Assembly (NCBI RefSeq): GCF_003634755.1 | Contig: NZ_RBXA01000001.1 | Coordinates: 186,001-250,000, forward strand | Length of the DNA stretch: 64,000 nt | Direction: 5' to 3' | DNA from: Flavobacterium limicola | GTDB taxonomy: Bacteria > Bacteroidota > Bacteroidia > Flavobacteriales > Flavobacteriaceae | Shown here: in pieces, positions 9,381 through 16,617 of the stretch | How positions within the stretch are numbered: the first letter of the stretch is position 1 | How the letters are laid out: each line of letters opens with the position of its first letter | Notes under the pieces: model-generated | Told to the model about the DNA's origin: nothing | The model's database searches: none | The model's input: only the letters and a program-made list of their open reading frames with translations | Position numbers and translations under genes: made by a program

Positions 9381-10169
9381 TTATTTGCATTCATCATTTA
9401 AAATAGCATACAAAACCGGTTTACTCGGACTCGCGTCATTCTCAAAGGATGCGATTTGTAAATTCAGTAAATAGCCACCGTCTTTAACTTCGTCAGACAC
9501 AAAAATCATTTCGGTAATCGTGCAATCCAATCGTGCATCAGCATTCAAATTGTTTACATCTTTCACATTCCAAAAAGCTTTATGAGCCAATAATTTTCCA
9601 TCATCTTTTTCTTTATCGACACTTGGCAAATCAATCAATAAATGCTGAATACCGCTTTCGCGAATGAAACGCGCAGCCTCCTCAGAAAGATATGGCGGAT
9701 TGGTATTCGAATATTTTAAAGATTTTTTTATTTTAAAATTAGGTAGCGTTCTAATGATTAGCGCTTCTTTTGGAACACCTAATTTCAGTGTCACTTCAAG
9801 CGCATTCAAAATATTATCCAGTGTAATCACCAAGTCTTCTCCTTGCAGTTCCGGCACAACCGAAATCAATTCAGCCACAAAGAAAAACTGTTTCAACGAC
9901 TGATTAATGCTGTAAAATTCTCGTGTAATATGCCCCAGACATTCCGTATGTGTTCCATGCCCGTGTGGATTGAATAAAATATTATTGAAATTAGTAGAAG
10001 ATTTTCCTTCCGAAACTTTGCCTATCCAATCCCCAAAAACTACAGGTTCAAATACCGGTTTATCGATATACCAAGCAATTGGGTTTTCATCCGTATTCGT
10101 CAATGGAATCGAAATATCAATTGGATTTGATAGATTGACTTGATATTCATTATCTATAATTGCTAGCAT
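9381..10169 (-). CDS. Cyclase-family metal-dependent hydrolase (kynurenine formamidase-like)
   Basis: A 262-residue protein of the bacterial cyclase/KynB family. The metal-binding motif appears as HGHGTHTECLGH (about residues 91-102), matching HxGTHxDxPxH with Glu and Leu replacing the Asp and Pro. Other family features are an N-terminal LSNPIDISIPL segment and a late LLIDLPSVD segment. Relatives hydrolyse N-formylkynurenine or other amides, but no tryptophan-degradation gene is next to it, so the substrate is open. No signal peptide is seen. It is followed closely by the YjbR gene. Confidence 0.8.
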   Translation of the reverse strand: MLAIIDNEYQVNLSNPIDISIPLTNTDENPIAWYIDKPVFEPVVFGDWIGKVSEGKSSTNFNNILFNPHGHGTHTECLGHITREFYSINQSLKQFFFVAELISVVPELQGEDLVITLDNILNALEVTLKLGVPKEALIIRTLPNFKIKKSLKYSNTNPPYLSEEAARFIRESGIQHLLIDLPSVDKEKDDGKLLAHKAFWNVKDVNNLNADARLDCTITEMIFVSDEVKDGGYLLNLQIASFENDASPSKPVLYAILNDECK

Positions 10170-10176
10170 AATTATT

Positions 10177-10258
10177 TAACCACAAAGGGCACTAAGATTA
10201 TCACCAAGATCAAAAATCACAGTGGGCTTTGCGCCATCTTTGTGTTCTTAGTGGTTAT
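10177..10258. repeat. Imperfect palindromic intergenic element (AACCAC...GTGGTT)
   Basis: The short gap between the cyclase gene and hemW is one large imperfect inverted repeat. The left arm reads AACCACAAAGGGCACTAAGA. The right arm, read on the opposite strand, begins AACCACTAAGAACACAAAGA. Elements with this 'ACAAAG' flavour recur in Flavobacterium intergenic regions from general knowledge. It may act as a hairpin terminator for hemW's neighbour or be a decayed mobile repeat. Confidence 0.6.
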
Positions 10259-10261
10259 ATG

Positions 10262-11395
10262 TTATTCCAAATTTAAGTAAAACAAATCACTTGCAATTCC
10301 ATCCGTCAAAAACTTTCCTTTTGGAGTCGGTTTTAGAATGTTATTTTCGATAAAAACTAAATCATCATCAAGGAATTTCTGGGCTTGTTTGTTCAAATAT
10401 CTTAAATATTCGCTTCCAAATTCGTTTTCAATTCTATCCAAAGAAACGCCCCAGATAGTGCGCAATCCTGTCATAATATATTCGTTGTATCGGTCAGCTG
10501 TCGAAAGAATTTCAATTTCGTTGGGCAATCTATCTTCCTGAATCGATTTTAAATACAGTGAATTATTTGCAATATTCCAACTTCTGGAAACACCATCATA
10601 ACTGTGTGCGGAAGGTCCGATACCAATGTATTTTTTTCCCAGCCAATACGCCGAATTATTTTTAGAAAAAAAATTTTCTTTCCCGAAATTTGACAATTCA
10701 TAATGGACAAAAGCATTGGCTTCGAGCATTTCAACCAAAATAGCAAAATGCTCTTGGGCAACTTCATCTTTTGGCGCGGCAATTTTTCCTGTTTGGATGA
10801 GTTTATTCAAAGCCGTTTTTGGCTCTACGGTCAAGGCATAACTCGAAATATGTGGAATCCCAAAAGACAAAGCATTTTCTATATTTTGTTTCCACTTCTC
10901 GTTGCTCATTCCCGGAATTCCGTAAATCAGGTCAAGAGAAATGTTATCGAAATATTGAGTAGCAACTTCAAGGCACTTTTTGGCTTCCGCCGAATTATGC
11001 GCCCGATTCATCAGTTGCAAATCATCTTCAAAGAAAGACTGAATCCCAATGCTTAACCGGTTGATTTTACTTTTAGACAATTCAATTATTCGCTCTTCGG
11101 ACAAGTCATCTGGGTTTGCTTCGAGTGTAATTTCAGGATTTTCTGCAACTTTATAATTGCTGTACACTTCAGCGATCAGGAAGTTGATTTCTTCGGATGT
11201 TAAAACACTTGGCGTTCCTCCCCCAAAATAAATGGTTTCAACTTGTTCCTTTTCGAACTCGCTTTTACGCATATGAATTTCTTTGGCAATAGCCAAAACC
11301 ATTTCCTCTTTCTTCTTCATTGAAGTCGAAAAATGGAAGTCGCAGTAATGACAAGCCTGCTTGCAAAAAGGGATATGGATGTAGATTCCGCTCAT
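10262..11395 (-). CDS. hemW: Radical SAM heme chaperone HemW
   Basis: A 377-residue HemW (formerly called coproporphyrinogen III oxidase-like) that handles heme insertion. The radical-SAM CX3CX2C cluster site is at residues Cys11, Cys15 and Cys18, in IPFCKQACHYCDF. The glycine-rich FGGGTPS motif follows at about residue 58. The CX3CX2C triad lacks the extra Cys that continues the HemN motif, and the length fits HemW rather than the longer HemN. It is cytoplasmic and lies on the same strand as ruvC, separated by a 62-bp palindromic spacer. Confidence 0.92.
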   Translation of the reverse strand: MSGIYIHIPFCKQACHYCDFHFSTSMKKKEEMVLAIAKEIHMRKSEFEKEQVETIYFGGGTPSVLTSEEINFLIAEVYSNYKVAENPEITLEANPDDLSEERIIELSKSKINRLSIGIQSFFEDDLQLMNRAHNSAEAKKCLEVATQYFDNISLDLIYGIPGMSNEKWKQNIENALSFGIPHISSYALTVEPKTALNKLIQTGKIAAPKDEVAQEHFAILVEMLEANAFVHYELSNFGKENFFSKNNSAYWLGKKYIGIGPSAHSYDGVSRSWNIANNSLYLKSIQEDRLPNEIEILSTADRYNEYIMTGLRTIWGVSLDRIENEFGSEYLRYLNKQAQKFLDDDLVFIENNILKPTPKGKFLTDGIASDLFYLNLE

Positions 11396-11413
11396 TTATT
11401 AGTGTTCAGTCGC

Positions 11414-11452
11414 AGTCGCAGTTTCCAGTTGCTGAGACTGAAAACTGCGACT
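11414..11452. repeat. Hairpin of CAGTCGCAGT-type repeats between ruvC and hemW
   Basis: The arms AGTCGCAGTTTCCAGT (11414-11429) and ACTGAAAACTGCGACT (11437-11452) pair over 16 bp with one mismatch around a 7-nt loop. Tandem CAGTCGCAGT units sit just outside. With ruvC and hemW both on the minus strand, it is positioned after hemW's start region and before ruvC's end, so it could end or attenuate ruvC transcripts. Confidence 0.6.
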
Positions 11453-11457
11453 GAAAA

Positions 11458-12012
11458 CTATTTCTTAACTCGTTCTTCGTTTTGTTTTACAAAAGCATCC
11501 CAGCCGGTATAACTTTTTTCTCCAACCACTTTTCCAGAATTGAAAAAATGACAAACAGCGGCTGCCAATCCATCAGTTGAATCTAGGTTTTTAGGTAATT
11601 CTTTCAATCCTAAAAGCTGCTGAAGCATTTTGGCAACTTGCTCTTTACTAGCGTTTCCATTTCCGGTAATTGCCATTTTTATTTTCTTGGGTTCGTATTC
11701 AGTAATCGGAATATCCCTCGAAAGTCCCGCAGCCATGGCAACGCCTTGTGCGCGTCCCAACTTTAGCATAGACTGCACGTTTTTACCAAAGAAAGGCGCT
11801 TCGATTGCAATTTCATCTGGATTGTGTGTATCGATTAGCTCAATCGTACGCTCAAAAATGATTTTTAGTTTTTGATAATGATTGTCGTATTTGGACAATT
11901 GCAGTTCATTCAATTGCAAAAATTCCATTTTTTTATTGACAATTTTTATCAATCCAAAACCCATAATCGTTGTTCCTGGGTCAATTCCTAATATGATGCG
12001 TTCGTTTGCCAA
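11458..12012 (-). CDS. ruvC: Holliday junction resolvase RuvC
   Basis: A 184-residue crossover-junction endonuclease that cuts Holliday junctions with RuvAB during recombination repair. The four catalytic acidic residues are visible: Asp11 in ILGIDPGTT, Glu71 in AIEAPFFG, and Asp144/Asp147 in LDSTDGLAAAVCH. The length matches the family plus a short basic tail. The gene starts 24 bp from the divergently placed UPF0104 gene, so the two may share a small promoter region. Confidence 0.95.
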   Translation of the reverse strand: MANERIILGIDPGTTIMGFGLIKIVNKKMEFLQLNELQLSKYDNHYQKLKIIFERTIELIDTHNPDEIAIEAPFFGKNVQSMLKLGRAQGVAMAAGLSRDIPITEYEPKKIKMAITGNGNASKEQVAKMLQQLLGLKELPKNLDSTDGLAAAVCHFFNSGKVVGEKSYTGWDAFVKQNEERVKK

Positions 12013-12035
12013 TTTTAATTTGTTATTTTGCAGTA

Positions 12036-12998
12036 ATGATTACAATTCCACACAAAACTAAGCAATTCCTCGTACTTCTAATCAAACTTTTGATTGTGGG
12101 TGGTGCGTTTTATTTTATTTACAATCAATTGGCCAATAACGACAAACTAGATTGGCAAAAATTCATTGTTTTATTTCAAAAAAATCAATCCATTGGCGGA
12201 ATCGCGTTTATTTTGTTATTGAGTGTTTTGAATCGTTTTTTTGAAATATTGAAATGGCAAAACTTAGTCGATTTTATCCATAAAATCTCTTTGGGAGAAG
12301 CAACCAAACAAGTTCTTGGCGCATTGACTGCAGGTCTTTTTACGCCAAACGGCGTGGGAGAATATGCCGGAAAAGCGTTGTTTTTTGACAAATCAAACAC
12401 TAAAAAAGTGATTTTCTTGAACCTGATTTGCAACGGAATCCAAATGATATTGACCGTTATTTTTGGAATTTTTGGGTTGTTGTATTTCAATGCGCAGTAC
12501 AATGTGATTACCACAAAAACGGTAGCGCTGCTTTTTGGAATGCTCCTACTGCTTTTCATTGTTTTATTTTCCGTCAAAAAAATTACTATCAAAGGCTACT
12601 CTATCGAAAAACTGATCCATAAGATTAATGAAATCCCAAAACATATTCATCAAAAAAATATTTTTTTAGGCATTTGCCGCTATATGGTTTTCTCACACCA
12701 ATACTACTTTTTATTTCTTGCTTTTGATGTTGATTTACCTTATTTCACCTTGATTGCGACCATTTCGTCTGTTTACTTTTTAGCTTCCTCCTTGCCTACT
12801 TTTCAGTTTTTAGACTTTGCCGTAAAGGGAAGTGTCGCCGTTTATTTCTTTGGGATTTTAGGCGTTAACGAATGGATTGTGATTTTCATTTCGACTTTAA
12901 TGTGGTTTTTGAATGTGGTTTTACCGGTGATGATTGGCACTTATTATGTATTGAATTTTAAAATTCTCTCCAAAGTAGAAGGAGACAAAACGCAATAA
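12036..12998 (+). CDS. UPF0104/lysylphosphatidylglycerol synthase TM-region-like membrane protein
   Basis: A roughly 320-residue integral membrane protein with about eight hydrophobic segments, like the flippase-type transmembrane domain of MprF/UPF0104 proteins. The segment PNGVGEYAGKALFF resembles the family's conserved (P)GGxGxxE-type motif. I chose the ATG at 12036. A TTG ten codons upstream at 12006 would overlap the divergent ruvC start. The GT2 gene follows after 3 bp. This pairing of a GT2 with a UPF0104 protein suggests joint work on a membrane glycolipid, but that is inference. Confidence 0.8.
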   Translation: MITIPHKTKQFLVLLIKLLIVGGAFYFIYNQLANNDKLDWQKFIVLFQKNQSIGGIAFILLLSVLNRFFEILKWQNLVDFIHKISLGEATKQVLGALTAGLFTPNGVGEYAGKALFFDKSNTKKVIFLNLICNGIQMILTVIFGIFGLLYFNAQYNVITTKTVALLFGMLLLLFIVLFSVKKITIKGYSIEKLIHKINEIPKHIHQKNIFLGICRYMVFSHQYYFLFLAFDVDLPYFTLIATISSVYFLASSLPTFQFLDFAVKGSVAVYFFGILGVNEWIVIFISTLMWFLNVVLPVMIGTYYVLNFKILSKVEGDKTQ

Positions 12999-13001
12999 AA
13001 G

Positions 13002-14105
13002 ATGATGATTACCATTGTTTTATACATCATAATCTTCATGTATTGTTTGGCGATAATTGTACTGATTTATGGTTTTACCAAAGTGAATACAATTGAATAT
13101 ACCGGCTTAACGCCAAAAACAAAATTCTCCATTATTGTTCCTTTCCGGAATGAAGCCGAAAATCTGCCTATTTTACTAGCAAGTTTATCAAAGTTGAATT
13201 ATCCGATGGAATTGTTCGAAGTGATTTTGGTCGACGATGAATCTAAAGAATCATTTGAAGTTCAAGATTTAAAGTTCAAAGTCTCAATCATAAAGAACAT
13301 TCGAGTTTCCAATTCACCGAAGAAAGACGCCATCGTAACTGCGATGCAAATTGTGACTACGGACTGGATTATTACTACAGATGCCGATTGTGTAGTCAAT
13401 GAAAACTGGTTATTTACATTAGACAATTACATTCAGCTTCACGATGTTTCGATGATAGCCAGCGCGGTAACTTATGATTGCGGCAATTCATTTCTGCATC
13501 ATTTTCAGCAATTGGATTTGGCGAGTTTACAAGGAGCAACCATTGGGAGTTTTGGCATCAACAAAGGGTTTATGTGCAATGGCGCCAACTTTGCGTATAC
13601 CAAATCATTTTTTAAAAAGCTAAACGGTTTCAATGGAAACGATTCAATTGCCAGTGGCGATGATGTTTTCCTGTTACAAAAAGCGATTGCGAAATCCCCT
13701 GAAAAAGTGCATTATCTAAAATCTCAAAATAATATTGTCACCACAAAAACATTGGATGATTGGAAATCATTATTCTATCAGCGCGTTCGCTGGGCATCTA
13801 AAACCAGTTCGTATCAAAGTACTTTCGGAAAAGGATTGGGGGTGTTAGTTTTTGCGGGAAATTTGGTTTTGATTGTAAGTGTTGGATGTTGGGTGTTGGG
13901 CGTTATTCCGTTTCAAAATATAGTTTTGCTATTCCTTTTAAAATTTCTTGTTGATACCGTCTTGATTTACAAAGCCAATTATTTTTTAACCAAGACCAAA
14001 ATACAGTATTTGATTTTGAGCAATTTGTTGTATCCCTTTTTTAGTGTGAGCGTGGCTTTGTATTCATTATTTGGAAAATACGAATGGAAAGGCCGAAAAT
14101 TCTAA
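13002..14105 (+). CDS. Membrane-anchored glycosyltransferase, GT2 family
   Basis: A 367-residue processive-looking GT2 enzyme. One N-terminal membrane segment precedes the catalytic domain, which starts FSIIVPFRNEAENLP. Catalytic features are the VDDESKES nucleotide-binding Asp pair, the TTDADC (DxD-like) metal site and the FYQRVRWASK motif, equivalent to Q(Q/R)xRW of cellulose and hyaluronan synthase relatives. Two or three membrane segments follow at the C-terminus. It is 3 bp after the UPF0104 gene. The product could be a glycolipid or polysaccharide; the sugar is not visible. Confidence 0.88.
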   Translation: MMITIVLYIIIFMYCLAIIVLIYGFTKVNTIEYTGLTPKTKFSIIVPFRNEAENLPILLASLSKLNYPMELFEVILVDDESKESFEVQDLKFKVSIIKNIRVSNSPKKDAIVTAMQIVTTDWIITTDADCVVNENWLFTLDNYIQLHDVSMIASAVTYDCGNSFLHHFQQLDLASLQGATIGSFGINKGFMCNGANFAYTKSFFKKLNGFNGNDSIASGDDVFLLQKAIAKSPEKVHYLKSQNNIVTTKTLDDWKSLFYQRVRWASKTSSYQSTFGKGLGVLVFAGNLVLIVSVGCWVLGVIPFQNIVLLFLLKFLVDTVLIYKANYFLTKTKIQYLILSNLLYPFFSVSVALYSLFGKYEWKGRKF

Positions 14106-14111
14106 TTTGCA

Positions 14112-14200
14112 CTAAAACCCTAGCCCAGATGGAAACGGCATCCTTTTTCTTTTTTTGTTTAAAAAGAAAAAGATACAGTGAACAGCTGGAAGCAACTCCA
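14112..14200. repeat. Structured repeat, family A copy 1 (also acts as a bidirectional terminator)
   Basis: Conserved ends CCCTAGCCCAGATGG and CAGCTGGAAGCAACTCC flank a 12-bp perfect stem (CTTTTTCTTTTT 14143-14154 / AAAAAGAAAAAG 14161-14172). The same flanks around a different stem occur at 18190-18300 (inverted) and 60066-60165. It separates two convergent genes, so it probably ends both transcripts. Confidence 0.7.
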
Positions 14201-14207
14201 AAAAAAT

Positions 14208-14684
14208 CTACTCCACTTTGAGAATAACCGGAAGAATAAATTGCGTTTTTACGGGAATTCCGCGTTTGATGGCTGGATTTATTTTTGGAAAATCAACCAA
14301 ACGGGCTTTAAGAATACTGTCAATTTTGATTTTATCGTAGGTTACGGAGTCTTTTGGAAATTGAGGCTCAAATTGCAGGGTTGCATTTGGAAAAACAGTA
14401 ACCTTTACTTCAATCGTATCCAATTCAGGGTAGAGAATAGAAAGTGTATCAACGCTTAACTTCTCTTGAATCAACTGGGTTAAAACCTCAAAAAAACACT
14501 GTTGGCGTTGGGCTTTATTATCAATTTTTTCACAATCTACTACCGATGGGTATTCATCGACTTCTTTCCAGTTGATGGATTTCAGTTCCTTTTGTAACAA
14601 TTCCTTTTCCGAAGGGATTTGTTTGTCAAAGTATTGACAAGAATTAAAAAATATAAATACTAAAAAGAGGTAATACTGCTTCAA
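14208..14684 (-). CDS. Putative lipoprotein with TonB C-terminal-like domain
   Basis: A protein of about 158 residues. From the TTG at 14684, the N-terminus is a short hydrophobic stretch ending FFNSCQ, a lipoprotein-type signal with Cys16. A TTG at 14726 is an alternative but leaves charged residues ahead of the signal. The C-terminus (NPAIKRGIPVKTQFILPVILKVE region) resembles the last strands of TonB-CTD proteins, which have a variant of the usual (G)xVxVxFxI pattern. The mature part has a CEKIDNKAQRQQC pair of cysteines. Its stop is near repeat family A. A role in energy transduction is not implied, since no membrane helix or Pro-rich span is present. Confidence 0.6.
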   Translation of the reverse strand: MKQYYLFLVFIFFNSCQYFDKQIPSEKELLQKELKSINWKEVDEYPSVVDCEKIDNKAQRQQCFFEVLTQLIQEKLSVDTLSILYPELDTIEVKVTVFPNATLQFEPQFPKDSVTYDKIKIDSILKARLVDFPKINPAIKRGIPVKTQFILPVILKVE

Positions 14685-14726
14685 GGTTTTGTTTTTGAAT
14701 TGGACTAATATTCTATAAAAATACAA

Positions 14727-15116
14727 TTATTTCTTTTGAGATGCTTTCGAAAGCAAATAATCTTCGTAGTTTTCAGTAAACCATTTCTTTTTGTTTTCGG
14801 CAGCAATTTCTTTTTGATCTGGATACAGAGCCGCCAATCGATCTGAAAAAACAGCAATTTGAATCGTGTAACTATAGAATTCCTCCTTTGTCAATACTAA
14901 ATTTGGTTCTGATTTTTTATCAAAAAACTCAAAAAAAAGCGCATCAAACTCTTTCAAGGAAAAATTCAATACTTTTACTCTGTTTTCGTTGTAAATGGTC
15001 TCTTTCAAAAGCATATCATTTCCGGTTACAGTTTTCTCTTGAGCGTTTACTGACCAAAAAGAAAGCGTGAAGAAGAGCGTTGCTGAAAATAATTGTATCA
15101 ATTTAATTCTGTTCAT
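14727..15116 (-). CDS. Small exported protein of unknown function
   Basis: A 129-residue protein that I do not recognise. It starts with a classic Sec signal peptide, a Lys/Arg start, a hydrophobic core and a likely cleavage after WSVNA (about residue 25). The mature part is short, charged and probably helical. It lies directly upstream of the putative TonB-CTD lipoprotein on the same strand and is probably co-transcribed with it. A periplasmic location is inferred from the signal peptide only. Confidence 0.6.
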   Translation of the reverse strand: MNRIKLIQLFSATLFFTLSFWSVNAQEKTVTGNDMLLKETIYNENRVKVLNFSLKEFDALFFEFFDKKSEPNLVLTKEEFYSYTIQIAVFSDRLAALYPDQKEIAAENKKKWFTENYEDYLLSKASQKK

Positions 15117-15167
15117 TAGCTAAATACAGGTTGCTTTTGTGTTTTCAAAATTACTAAAAATAAATTT

Positions 15168-15668
15168 ATGGATATCTTACTTTTAATTCTAGGTTTCGCG
15201 TGCATTATTATAGGCTTAATTGGCAGTTTTTTACCGGTTTTACCAGGGCCAAGTGTGAGTTGGGTTGGGCTTGCACTTCTTTATTTTACAAATGCTGTTC
15301 CGGCAAATTATTGGATTTTAGGAATTGCTTTGTTGATTACGGTTATTATTTCCGTTTTGGATTACGTAATTCCGGCCAAAGGAACCAAGAGATTTGGCGG
15401 TAGCTCGTATGGTATTTGGGGAACAAACATAGGTTTGGTTATAGGTATTCTCGCTCCAATACCATTTGGTTTCCTTATTGGACCGTTTCTTGGCGCACTG
15501 ATAGGTGAACTTATTTATGATTTTAAAGACCACAACAGAGCTTTGAAAGCGGCTGCAGGTTCCTTTGTAGGGTTTCTGGCCCCCAGCTTTATGAAATTTG
15601 TGATTTGCGTAATGTATTTAGGATTGTTTGTGTGGATTGTATGGAAGTATAAATCCGAGTTATTTTAA
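15168..15668 (+). CDS. DUF456 family membrane protein
   Basis: A 166-residue inner-membrane protein of the DUF456 family. Four to five hydrophobic segments are separated by glycine-rich turns such as GLIGSFLPVLPGP near residues 17-29, which is the family's conserved N-terminal pattern. DYVIPAKGTKRFGGSSYGIWG (about 65-85) is the second conserved block. The biochemical role of the family is unknown. The gene faces away from the small exported protein gene and ends at a strong hairpin terminator. Confidence 0.88.
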   Translation: MDILLLILGFACIIIGLIGSFLPVLPGPSVSWVGLALLYFTNAVPANYWILGIALLITVIISVLDYVIPAKGTKRFGGSSYGIWGTNIGLVIGILAPIPFGFLIGPFLGALIGELIYDFKDHNRALKAAAGSFVGFLAPSFMKFVICVMYLGLFVWIVWKYKSELF

Positions 15669-15690
15669 TTTATAAACGTACAAAAACAAA

Positions 15691-15722
15691 AAAAGCTTTT
15701 CTATTAAGAAAAGCTTTTTTAT
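15691..15722. terminator. Bidirectional hairpin terminator (AAAAAGCTTTTCT stem)
   Basis: A perfect 13-bp stem (15691-15703 / 15708-15720) with a 4-nt loop and T runs on both strands. It ends the DUF456 transcript. On the minus strand it sits after a decayed tRNA-Asp copy, in the same place as the hairpin at 16077-16106 relative to the intact tRNA. Confidence 0.85.
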
Positions 15723-15726
15723 TACT

Positions 15727-15806
15727 GGTCTCTTTTTTGGAACGAGAGGACTTGAACCCGTCTCGTCCCAAAAGACTAGATGACATAGCATGTGTTCTAT
15801 TCAACT
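15727..15806 (-). pseudogene. Decayed tRNA-Asp remnant
   Basis: Blocks of the intact tRNA-Asp are recognisable in order: CTGG next to the hairpin, ACTTGAACCCG (T-arm), a GATGACA block (anticodon region) and GCATGTGTTCTATTCAAC (anticodon stem to D-arm). Insertions and substitutions destroy the stems. It overlaps the stop codon of the GIY-YIG gene. I infer that it comes from duplication of the tRNA-plus-hairpin unit. Confidence 0.6.
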
Positions 15807-16045
15807 TGAAAACTGCTTACTAACCTTTCTATCGAAGCAACATTAAGTTTTTTTAATCGTAATTCTTCTTTTAATGCTTCCGTTTTGGTTTCAAATTCTT
15901 TGAAATACACCAAAATCCATAGACTTTTTCCAGAAGTATATCGGCTCAAATCATTATTGTGCTCAAAAATACGCTTATCAAGATTTTGAGTAAATCCTTT
16001 GTAAAATAATCCTTGATGATTTTTTATGATGTAAACAAAATACAT
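15797..16045 (-). CDS. GIY-YIG domain endonuclease-like protein (YhbQ type)
   Basis: An 82-residue single-domain protein. The two strands of the GIY-YIG fold appear as FVYIIKN and LFYKGFT (residues 3-18), followed by LDKRIFEHN with the catalytic-type Arg and His, and a C-terminal EALKEELRLKK helix. I start at the ATG at 16045. A longer open frame upstream merely reads through the tRNA-Asp gene and hairpin, and is not protein coding. The gene is wedged between tRNA-Asp copies, so it may have moved in with, or caused, the local rearrangement. Members of this group are common in Flavobacterium; their cellular role is unclear. Confidence 0.8.
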   Translation of the reverse strand: MYFVYIIKNHQGLFYKGFTQNLDKRIFEHNNDLSRYTSGKSLWILVYFKEFETKTEALKEELRLKKLNVASIERLVSSFQVE

Positions 16046-16076
16046 ATCGATTACTATTTGAATTTTACAAAAACAA

Positions 16077-16106
16077 AAAAAGCTTTTCTTAATAGAAAAG
16101 CTTTTT
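16077..16106 (-). terminator. Hairpin terminator of tRNA-Asp copy 1
   Basis: AAAAAGCTTTTCT and AGAAAAGCTTTTT pair perfectly over 13 bp around a TAAT loop, directly downstream of the minus-strand tRNA. It is a direct copy of the hairpin at 15691-15720 together with its flanks (ACAAAAACAAAA and TATTACTGG). Confidence 0.8.
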
Positions 16107-16114
16107 ATTACTGG

Positions 16115-16188
16115 CGGTCTGGACGGGACTCGAACCCGCGACCCCATGCGTGACAGGCATGTATTCTAACCAACTGAACTACCAAACC
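16115..16188 (-). tRNA. tRNA-Asp (GTC)
   Basis: On the minus strand the acceptor stem GGTTTGG/CCAGACC pairs over 7 bp with one G-T, and the discriminator is G at 16115. The T-arm is GGGTTCGAGTCCC, and the anticodon loop CTGTCAC carries GTC at 16152-16154. The next three bases (16114-16112) read CCA, so the 3' end may be encoded, although this could be chance because the second copy lacks it. A terminator hairpin follows within 10 bp. Confidence 0.95.
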
Positions 16189-16221
16189 AGTTTTTTAATC
16201 TATAACATTCTAATTCTGAAA

Positions 16222-16289
16222 TCGAACCCGTCTCATCACAAAAAAACGAGATGACAGGCATGTATTCTAAACAACTGAACTACCAAACC
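16222..16289 (-). pseudogene. Decayed tRNA-Asp remnant
   Basis: TGACAGGCATGTATTCTAAACAACTGAACTACCAAACC (16251-16288, seen on the plus strand) matches the 5' half of the neighbouring tRNA-Asp almost exactly. The 3' half keeps only a T-loop-like CGAACCCG, and the acceptor stem cannot form. A further 5'-end scrap, CTACTAAACC, is visible near 16348-16358. Confidence 0.7.
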
Positions 16290-16420
16290 TGCTTCTTTTT
16301 AAATCAAAAAAGCTATCCACAAAAGTGGAAAGCTTTTCATTGGTCTAACTACTAAACCCGCTACGAGTTACAAATTCGTAGCAAACAACACAACTAACGT
16401 TAAAAACCTTATGGGGCAAA

Positions 16421-16446
16421 AAAGCCTTTCCGTTACGAAAGGCTTT
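16421..16446 (-). terminator. Hairpin terminator of tRNA-Asp copy 2
   Basis: AAAGCCTTTC (16421-16430) and GAAAGGCTTT (16437-16446) form a perfect 10-bp stem just downstream of the second tRNA-Asp on the minus strand. Another, imperfect hairpin (AAAGCTATCCAC / GTGGAAAGCTTT) follows near 16307-16336. Confidence 0.8.
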
Positions 16447-16457
16447 CCCCAATATTG

Positions 16458-16531
16458 CGGTCTGGACGGGACTCGAACCCGCGACCCCATGCGTGACAGG
16501 CATGTATTCTAACCAACTGAACTACCAAACC
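16458..16531 (-). tRNA. tRNA-Asp (GTC), second copy
   Basis: The mature sequence appears identical to the copy at 16115-16188, with anticodon GTC at 16495-16497 and the same GGTTTGG/CCAGACC acceptor stem. The bases after the discriminator read CAA on the minus strand, so CCA is not encoded. A well-formed promoter lies just upstream (16550-16579), which makes this the lead copy of the array. Confidence 0.95.
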
Positions 16532-16549
16532 TCTGCGTTATTGCGGTGG

Positions 16550-16579
16550 CAAAGATACAATAGATTTCCGTTTACGCAA
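16550..16579 (-). promoter_or_regulatory. Bacteroidota-type promoter for the tRNA-Asp array
   Basis: Read on the minus strand, TTG (16579-16577) is followed by exactly 19 nt and then TATCTTTG (16557-16550), matching the TTG-N19-TAnnTTTG consensus of Bacteroidota sigma-ABfr promoters. Transcription would begin about 10-13 bp before the tRNA 5' end. It is the best promoter match I found in the window. Confidence 0.8.
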
Positions 16580-16617
16580 GCGTTTTTTGAAAAAATAATT
16601 GATAAAATTTTGCCTTA

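Noticed and set aside
14208..14684. Calling this gene a TonB energy transducer
   Set aside because: It has a lipoprotein signal and no N-terminal membrane helix or Pro-rich linker; only the last strands resemble TonB.
16046..16147. N-terminal extension of the GIY-YIG frame
   Set aside because: It translates the tRNA-Asp 3' end and terminator hairpin. The conserved GIY-YIG fold starts at the Met at 16045.
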